Origin: Fervidifonticultor_A tertius
Lineage (GTDB): Bacteria > Sysuimicrobiota > Sysuimicrobiia > Sysuimicrobiales > Humicultoraceae
Assembly: GCA_031459235.1 (NCBI GenBank)
Contig: JAVKIY010000061.1
Span: 1 to 16,133, forward strand
Length of the DNA stretch: 16,133 nt
Direction: 5' to 3'
This document shows, one piece after another, positions 14,506 through 16,133 of this stretch (the stretch's first letter is position 1; each line of letters starts with the position of its first letter). The translations under genes and the position numbers were made by a program. The notes below the pieces were generated by a model. It had not been told where the DNA came from, did not search any database, and saw nothing but the letters and a program-made list of their open reading frames with translations.

Positions 14506-15178
14506 GCATGTTGCGCAGCATCAGCAGGCGGACGAGCTGCAGCACGGCCATCGCCGCGGCGGCCACGTAGGTGAGCGCGGCCGCGTTGAGGACGGCACGC
14601 ACGCCCTCGGCCTCCCGCGGCATGACCAGTCCCTCGCCCTGCAGCACGGCCACGGCCCGCCGGCTGGCGTCGAACTCGACCGGTAGCGTGATCAGCGCGA
14701 AGGCGATGTAGCCGAGGAAGAGCAGGATGCCCAGGTCCATCAGCGGCCGCATCGAGGTGAACAACCCGATCATGAACAAAATCCACGCGGCGTTGGTCCC
14801 GATGGTGGCCACGGGCACGATCGCCCCGCGCACCACCAGCGGCGCGTAGCGTTCCTGGTCCTGGAGGGCGTGCCCGCACTCGTGGGCGGCCACACCCACC
14901 GCGGCCACCGAGGCGCTCCCGTATACCTCGGGCGAGAGCCGCAGCGTCTTGGTGCGCGGATCGTAGTGGTCCGCGAGCATGCCGCTCACCGGCTCGATCT
15001 TCACGCCGGTCAGGCCGCGGCGCCGCAGCAGCTCGGCCGCCACCTCGGCGCCGGTCCGGCCGCCCGCGGTCGGGATCTGGCTGTAGTGGTTGAACGTGCC
15101 GCGCACCTTCAGCGACGCATACCCGGCGAGCAGGAGCCCCGGGATGATCAGGATCATCGTCGGGTCCCAGAAGAACAT
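14495..15178 (-). CDS. yugP: YugP-family membrane zinc metallopeptidase
   Basis: This 227-residue integral membrane protein has the HExxH zinc motif at H99-E100-H103 (AAHECGHALQ) and a likely third ligand E168 in LPVEFDASRRA. Hydrophobic segments lie near residues 7-24, 115-140, 148-165 and 200-220. The cytosolic-looking segment between the first two holds SQIPTAGGRTGAEVAAELL and the HYDPRTKTLRLSPEVY signature of this family (Zn-dependent peptidase 2, homologues annotated YugP). The physiological substrate of the family is not established. The position between fmt and rsmB is conserved in Bacillota-like genomes and points to coexpression with translation genes. The ATG at 15178 has AGGGGGGT 9 nt upstream. 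Its end overlaps rsmB by 11 bp. Confidence 0.92.
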   Translation of the reverse strand: MFFWDPTMILIIPGLLLAGYASLKVRGTFNHYSQIPTAGGRTGAEVAAELLRRRGLTGVKIEPVSGMLADHYDPRTKTLRLSPEVYGSASVAAVGVAAHECGHALQDQERYAPLVVRGAIVPVATIGTNAAWILFMIGLFTSMRPLMDLGILLFLGYIAFALITLPVEFDASRRAVAVLQGEGLVMPREAEGVRAVLNAAALTYVAAAAMAVLQLVRLLMLRNMREE

Positions 15179-15187
15179 CGTCTGTGC

Positions 15188-15195
15188 ACCCCCCT
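15188..15195 (-). promoter_or_regulatory. Shine-Dalgarno of the YugP-type peptidase
   Basis: AGGGGGGT on the minus strand is 9 nt before the ATG at 15178, in the 35-bp gap after the fmt stop. It supports this start. Confidence 0.65.
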
Positions 15196-15213
15196 GGCGT
15201 TCTTCGCGCGCTG

Positions 15214-16133
15214 CTATTCTACCATGTCGGCGCCTGCACCCGCCGCCGCCGGTTCGCCCAGGCGGTCACCGACCTGCACCCGGTACCCGCGCACGAACTC
15301 GGCCGCGGACAGGCGGCGGCCGCCGGACCGCTGCACCTCGAGCAGACGAACCGCACCGTCCGCGGCAGCCACCACGAGGCCCCCGGCGTCGGCGCGCAGT
15401 ACGGTGCCCGGCGCCGCCGGGCGCGGGCCGCCTCCGTCATCCACAGACGCGCGCCAGACGCGCAGGGTTCCCCCGCGCCAGGCCGTGTAGGCGCAGGGCC
15501 AGGGGTTCATGGCGCGCACGCGGTTGACGATTTCGCGCGCCGGCCGGCTCCAGTCGATCGCACCGTCGGTCTTGGCGATCTTGCCCGCGTAGGTCGCTCG
15601 CGCGTGGTCTTGCGGCCGGCGGGGCGCCTGACCGGCCGCCAGCAGGTCCACCGCCTCCAGCAGCAACTCGGCGCCCACCTCGGCCAGACGCGCCTCGAGT
15701 TCGCCCGCGGTCTCCTCGGGACCGATGGCCACCTCGCGCTGCAGGATGATGTCGCCGGCGTCCAGCTCGTCGGCCAGGTGCATGATGGTCACGCCGGTGG
15801 TTGCCGCGCCGTCGAGGAGCGCGGCCTGGATCGGCGAGGCGCCGCGATAGGCCGGCAGCAGCGACGGGTGAACGTTGACGCTCGCCAGGCGCGGCAGGTC
15901 GAGGACCGCGCGCGGGATCAGCCGGCCGTACGCCGCGGCCACGAGCAGGTCGGGCCGGGTGGCGGCGAGAGCGGCCACCGCGTCGGCCGAGCGGAGCGTC
16001 GCGGGCTGCAGCACCGGCAGGCCGAGCGCGCGCGCTGCAGCGGCCACCGGCGGCGCGGTGAGCTGGCGGCCGCGGCCCGCGGGCCGGGCAGGCAGCGTGA
16101 CCACCGCGACCACGGCGGTCGCGGGCGCGCGCG
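15214..16133 (-). CDS. fmt: Methionyl-tRNA formyltransferase, N-terminus beyond the window
   Basis: About 306 codons are visible. The enzyme transfers a formyl group from 10-formyl-tetrahydrofolate to Met-tRNA(fMet) to prime initiation. The catalytic formyltransferase core is clear: SVNVHPSLLPAYRGASPIQ with the conserved Asn and His, then DELDAGDIILQ with the catalytic Asp. The C-terminal OB-like tRNA-binding domain follows from about the motif YAGKIAKTDGAIDW through NPWPCAYTAWRG. The missing part is the first roughly 30 residues, including the usual MGTPEFA segment; the visible reading frame enters at VVAVVTLPARPAGRG, which is LVTQPDRPAGRG-like in homologues. It heads the fmt-yugP-rsmB run, and def and priA may lie beyond the edge. 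The identification is firm. Confidence 0.95.
   Translation of the reverse strand, partial: RAPATAVVAVVTLPARPAGRGRQLTAPPVAAAARALGLPVLQPATLRSADAVAALAATRPDLLVAAAYGRLIPRAVLDLPRLASVNVHPSLLPAYRGASPIQAALLDGAATTGVTIMHLADELDAGDIILQREVAIGPEETAGELEARLAEVGAELLLEAVDLLAAGQAPRRPQDHARATYAGKIAKTDGAIDWSRPAREIVNRVRAMNPWPCAYTAWRGGTLRVWRASVDDGGGPRPAAPGTVLRADAGGLVVAAADGAVRLLEVQRSGGRRLSAAEFVRGYRVQVGDRLGEPAAAGAGADMVE

Noticed and set aside
13186..14574. 462-residue plus-strand open frame opposite rsmB
   Set aside because: Same compositional artefact: the rsmB motifs on the other strand are complete and explain the lack of stops.

Overview
The window is very GC-rich bacterial chromosome with dense, ordinary housekeeping coding. 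Every gene except one lies on the minus strand. The order fmt, YugP-type metallopeptidase, rsmB, rlmN, PASTA Ser/Thr kinase, rpe is a syntenic block known from Bacillota and related monoderm (Terrabacteria-type) lineages. Together with the high GC and GTG starts, this suggests an uncultured or little-studied high-GC lineage near Bacillota/Armatimonadota-like groups, not a typical low-GC firmicute. The phylum is an inference and cannot be fixed from the sequence alone. I saw no mobile element, CRISPR array, rRNA or phage gene.

Layout from the right edge, in the direction of minus-strand transcription. (1) 16133 to 13144 holds fmt (5' end beyond the window), a membrane zinc metallopeptidase and rsmB, closely packed. 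(2) 10324 to 13134 is the only plus-strand gene, a 936-residue hybrid sensor histidine kinase (Cache, HAMP, GAF, HisKA, HATPase, receiver). It meets rsmB tail to tail with 9 bp between the stops and splits the usual rsmB-rlmN pair. (3) 10221 to 5521 is a four-gene operon, rlmN, PASTA kinase, rpe and a class II-like histone-deacetylase-family amidohydrolase, joined by three 4-bp stop/start overlaps (GTGA, GTGA, ATGA). The PP2C phosphatase and RsgA GTPase genes that often sit in this neighbourhood are absent. (4) 5413 to 4169 is a four-S1-domain ribosomal protein S1. (5) 4126 to 4048 is tRNA-Pro(CGG) with an encoded CCA, its own sigma70-type promoter and a following GC hairpin. (6) 3975 to 2210 holds a DUF402 protein and a GT4 glycosyltransferase. 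(7) 2140 to 1 is the N-terminal part of the SMC chromosome condensation ATPase, which runs off the left edge.

Most genes serve translation: initiator-tRNA formylation, 16S m5C967, 23S m2A2503, S1 and tRNA-Pro. These are joined by envelope and signalling functions (PASTA kinase, glycosyltransferase, membrane protease, sensor kinase) and chromosome structure (SMC). The points most worth a second look are the phosphatase-free kinase operon that ends in a deacetylase, the orphan hybrid kinase inserted against the grain, the uncharacterised C-terminal domain of the PASTA kinase, and the glycosyltransferase start that appears to need a GTC codon.
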